Below are positions 62,542-64,000 of a DNA stretch of 64,000 bases, one piece after another. The position numbers were made by a program, and so were the translations under genes. Positions within the stretch are counted from its first letter, which is position 1. Each line of letters starts with the position of its first letter. The notes under the pieces were generated by a model. The model ran no database searches. It was given only the letters and a program-made list of their open reading frames with translations, and was not told the origin of the DNA. The stretch comes from Marinobacter sp. NP-4(2019). GTDB lineage: Bacteria; Pseudomonadota; Gammaproteobacteria; Pseudomonadales; Oleiphilaceae. The stretch spans positions 1,054,001 to 1,118,000 of the forward strand of contig NZ_CP034142.1 in assembly GCF_003994855.1 (NCBI RefSeq), in the 5' to 3' direction.

Positions 62542-64000
62542 TCAGTCGAGTTTACTGAGATCCCGGACAGCACCCTTGTCCGCACTCGTAGCCAGCAGCG
62601 CATAGGCTTTCAGTGCGGCAGACACCTTACGGTCTCGGGGGAGCTCGGGTTTCCAGCCCTTGCTGTCGCGTTCGGCCCGGCGACGGTCCAGTTCCCGTTG
62701 ATCGATTTCCACGTTGATGCTCCGGTTGGGAATATCAATGCGGATAAGGTCACCGTTTTCGATCAGACCAATGGCGCCGCCTGCCGCTGCTTCCGGCGAT
62801 GCGTGACCGATGGACAGTCCGGAGGTGCCACCAGAGAAACGACCGTCAGTCAGCAGGGCACATTCCTTGCCCAGGCCTTTCGATTTCAGGTAGCTGGTCG
62901 GGTAGAGCATTTCCTGCATGCCCGGTCCGCCACGCGGCCCTTCGTAGCGGATAATGACGACTTCGCCAGGCTTGACCTCGTCGCTGAGGATGCCGGCGAC
63001 GGCGGAATCCTGGCTTTCGAACACCCGGGCCTTGCCTTCGAAGACATAGATACTTTCATCCACACCGGCGGTTTTGACCACGCAACCATCCTGCGCGATG
63101 TTGCCGTACAGTACCGCGAGGCCACCCTCGGACGAGTAGGCGTGCTCGACGGAGCGGATACAGCCGGTTTCCCGGTCACCGTCCAGGGACGGCCAACGGG
63201 TAGCCTGGCTGAACGCGGTCTGGGTGGGAATGCCGGCAGGGCCGGCCTTGTAGAATTCCACCACTTCCTCTGGCGGCTTGCGCATGATGTCCCAGGTTTC
63301 CAGGGCTTCGTGCATGGTTTTGCTGTGTACCGTCGGCAGGTCGGTGTTGATCAGTCCGCCGCGCTCAAGTTCACCAAGGATGCCCATAATGCCGCCGGCA
63401 CGGTGGACGTCTTCCATGTGGTATTTGGGTGAGTTGGGCGCCACCTTGCACAGCTGCGGAACCCGGCGTGAAAGCTGGTCGATTTCGTTCAGTGTGAACG
63501 GAACGCCACCTTCCTGTGCTGCCGCCAACAGGTGCAGGATGGTATTGGTGGAACCGCCCATGGCGATGTCCATCACCATGGCGTTTTCGAAGGCGGCCAT
63601 GGAGGCGATGCTCAACGGCAGCACGCTGGCGTCATCTTCTTCGTAATAGCGCCGTGTGTTCTCTACAATCTGGCGACCGGCCTTGAGGAACAGCTGTTCG
63701 CGGTCAGCGTGGGTAGCCAGCATCGACCCGTTGCCCGGCAGCGCCAGGCCGATGGCTTCGGTCAGGCAGTTCATCGAGTTGGCGGTGAACATACCGGAGC
63801 AGGAGCCGCACGTGGGGCAGGCGCTGCGCTCGTATTCGGCGACTTTCTCATCATCCGCAGTAGGGTCGGCGGCGATGACCATGGCATCCACCAGGTCCAG
63901 TTTGTGCTCGGACAGCTTGGTCTTGCCGGCCTCCATCGGGCCGCCGGATACAAAAATGGTGGGAATGTTCAGGCGCATGGCGGCCATCAGCATGCCCGGG
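62542..64000 (-). CDS. ilvD: dihydroxy-acid dehydratase, partial (5' end beyond the window)
   Basis: The C-terminal 486 or so residues of a protein usually about 560-615 aa long. It dehydrates dihydroxy acids in the last common step of isoleucine and valine synthesis. An Fe-S cysteine motif CPTCGSCSGMF is present, as are GGSTNTILHLLAAAQE and TDGRFSGGTSGLSIGH. The remaining N-terminal part lies to the right of base 64000. The gene is intact as far as seen, and supplies the substrate line that LeuA draws on. Confidence 0.97.
   Translation of the reverse strand, partial: PGMLMAAMRLNIPTIFVSGGPMEAGKTKLSEHKLDLVDAMVIAADPTADDEKVAEYERSACPTCGSCSGMFTANSMNCLTEAIGLALPGNGSMLATHADREQLFLKAGRQIVENTRRYYEEDDASVLPLSIASMAAFENAMVMDIAMGGSTNTILHLLAAAQEGGVPFTLNEIDQLSRRVPQLCKVAPNSPKYHMEDVHRAGGIMGILGELERGGLINTDLPTVHSKTMHEALETWDIMRKPPEEVVEFYKAGPAGIPTQTAFSQATRWPSLDGDRETGCIRSVEHAYSSEGGLAVLYGNIAQDGCVVKTAGVDESIYVFEGKARVFESQDSAVAGILSDEVKPGEVVIIRYEGPRGGPGMQEMLYPTSYLKSKGLGKECALLTDGRFSGGTSGLSIGHASPEAAAGGAIGLIENGDLIRIDIPNRSINVEIDQRELDRRRAERDSKGWKPELPRDRKVSAALKAYALLATSADKGAVRDLSKLD

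Noticed and set aside
62527..63432. 301-codon + frame opposite ilvD
   Set aside because: Antisense shadow of a conserved dehydratase; no recognisable domains.

Overview
The window reads as chromosomal DNA of a marine gammaproteobacterium, most like Marinobacter or a close relative of the Pseudomonas/Alteromonas side. This is inferred from protein similarity and from gene orders that match Pseudomonas and E. coli neighbourhoods: rplM-rpsI-petABC-sspAB, rsmI/lpoA-yraN-diaA, and rnpB followed by the complete mraZ-to-lpxC division cluster, then dciA/M23/secA. The genes are intact, densely packed and often overlap by 1 to 16 nt. I see no prophage, IS transposase, CRISPR array or toxin-antitoxin pair. 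The right edge cuts ilvD and the left edge cuts the 16S rRNA.

Layout. 1-4000: the 3' end of an rRNA operon (16S tail, tRNA-Ile, tRNA-Ala, boxA, 23S, 5S, terminator), with an unusually long, hairpin-rich spacer between the tRNAs. 4100-7500: a nitrate transporter behind a sigma54-type promoter, overlapping a PP2C phosphatase-Ser/Thr kinase fusion. 7500-14000: leuA, a divergent holD, rimI, prfC, tatD, rplM and rpsI. 14200-18100: petABC (cytochrome bc1) and sspAB. 18000-22400: diaA-yraN-lpoA on the minus strand, then rsmI and the RNase P RNA. 22570-40750: the mra/dcw cluster (mraZ, rsmH, ftsL, ftsI, murE, murF, mraY, murD, ftsW, murG, murC, ddlB, ftsQ, ftsA, ftsZ, lpxC) with a clear promoter and a four-repeat MraZ operator. 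40750-48900: dciA, an M23 peptidase, secA, argJ, a MutT-ThiE fusion, moaC and ribA. 48960-53000 (minus): xseB-ispA-dxs and an NRDE protein. 53000-56450: a TSUP permease, lgt, thyA and folA. 56430-64000: a DEAD-box helicase, a thioesterase, a dehalogenase-like hydrolase, two uncharacterised small proteins, an AI-2E permease, a small secreted protein and the 3' part of ilvD.

How it works together. Most of the window builds and divides the cell. The mur genes, mraY and murG make lipid II, FtsW and FtsI polymerise it at the FtsZ/FtsA/FtsQ/FtsL ring, LpoA stimulates a synthase, and lpxC commits lipid A synthesis. MraZ can feed back on the whole cluster. dxs and ispA supply isoprenoid precursors. 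The thyA-folA pair makes dTMP and recycles folate, and secA and lgt serve export and lipoprotein maturation.

The most unusual structure lies between thyA and folA. Two 143-bp elements face each other. Each has a 54-nt core, 91% identical between copies, flanked by 29-nt inverted arms. The arm sequences differ strongly between the copies, yet each pair stays self-complementary. This looks like a repeated, structured (RNA or DNA hairpin) element. Other points of interest are a haloalkane dehalogenase-like protein with Asn at the nucleophile position, a divergent HolD with a long acidic insert, and the nitrate-linked phosphatase-kinase fusion.
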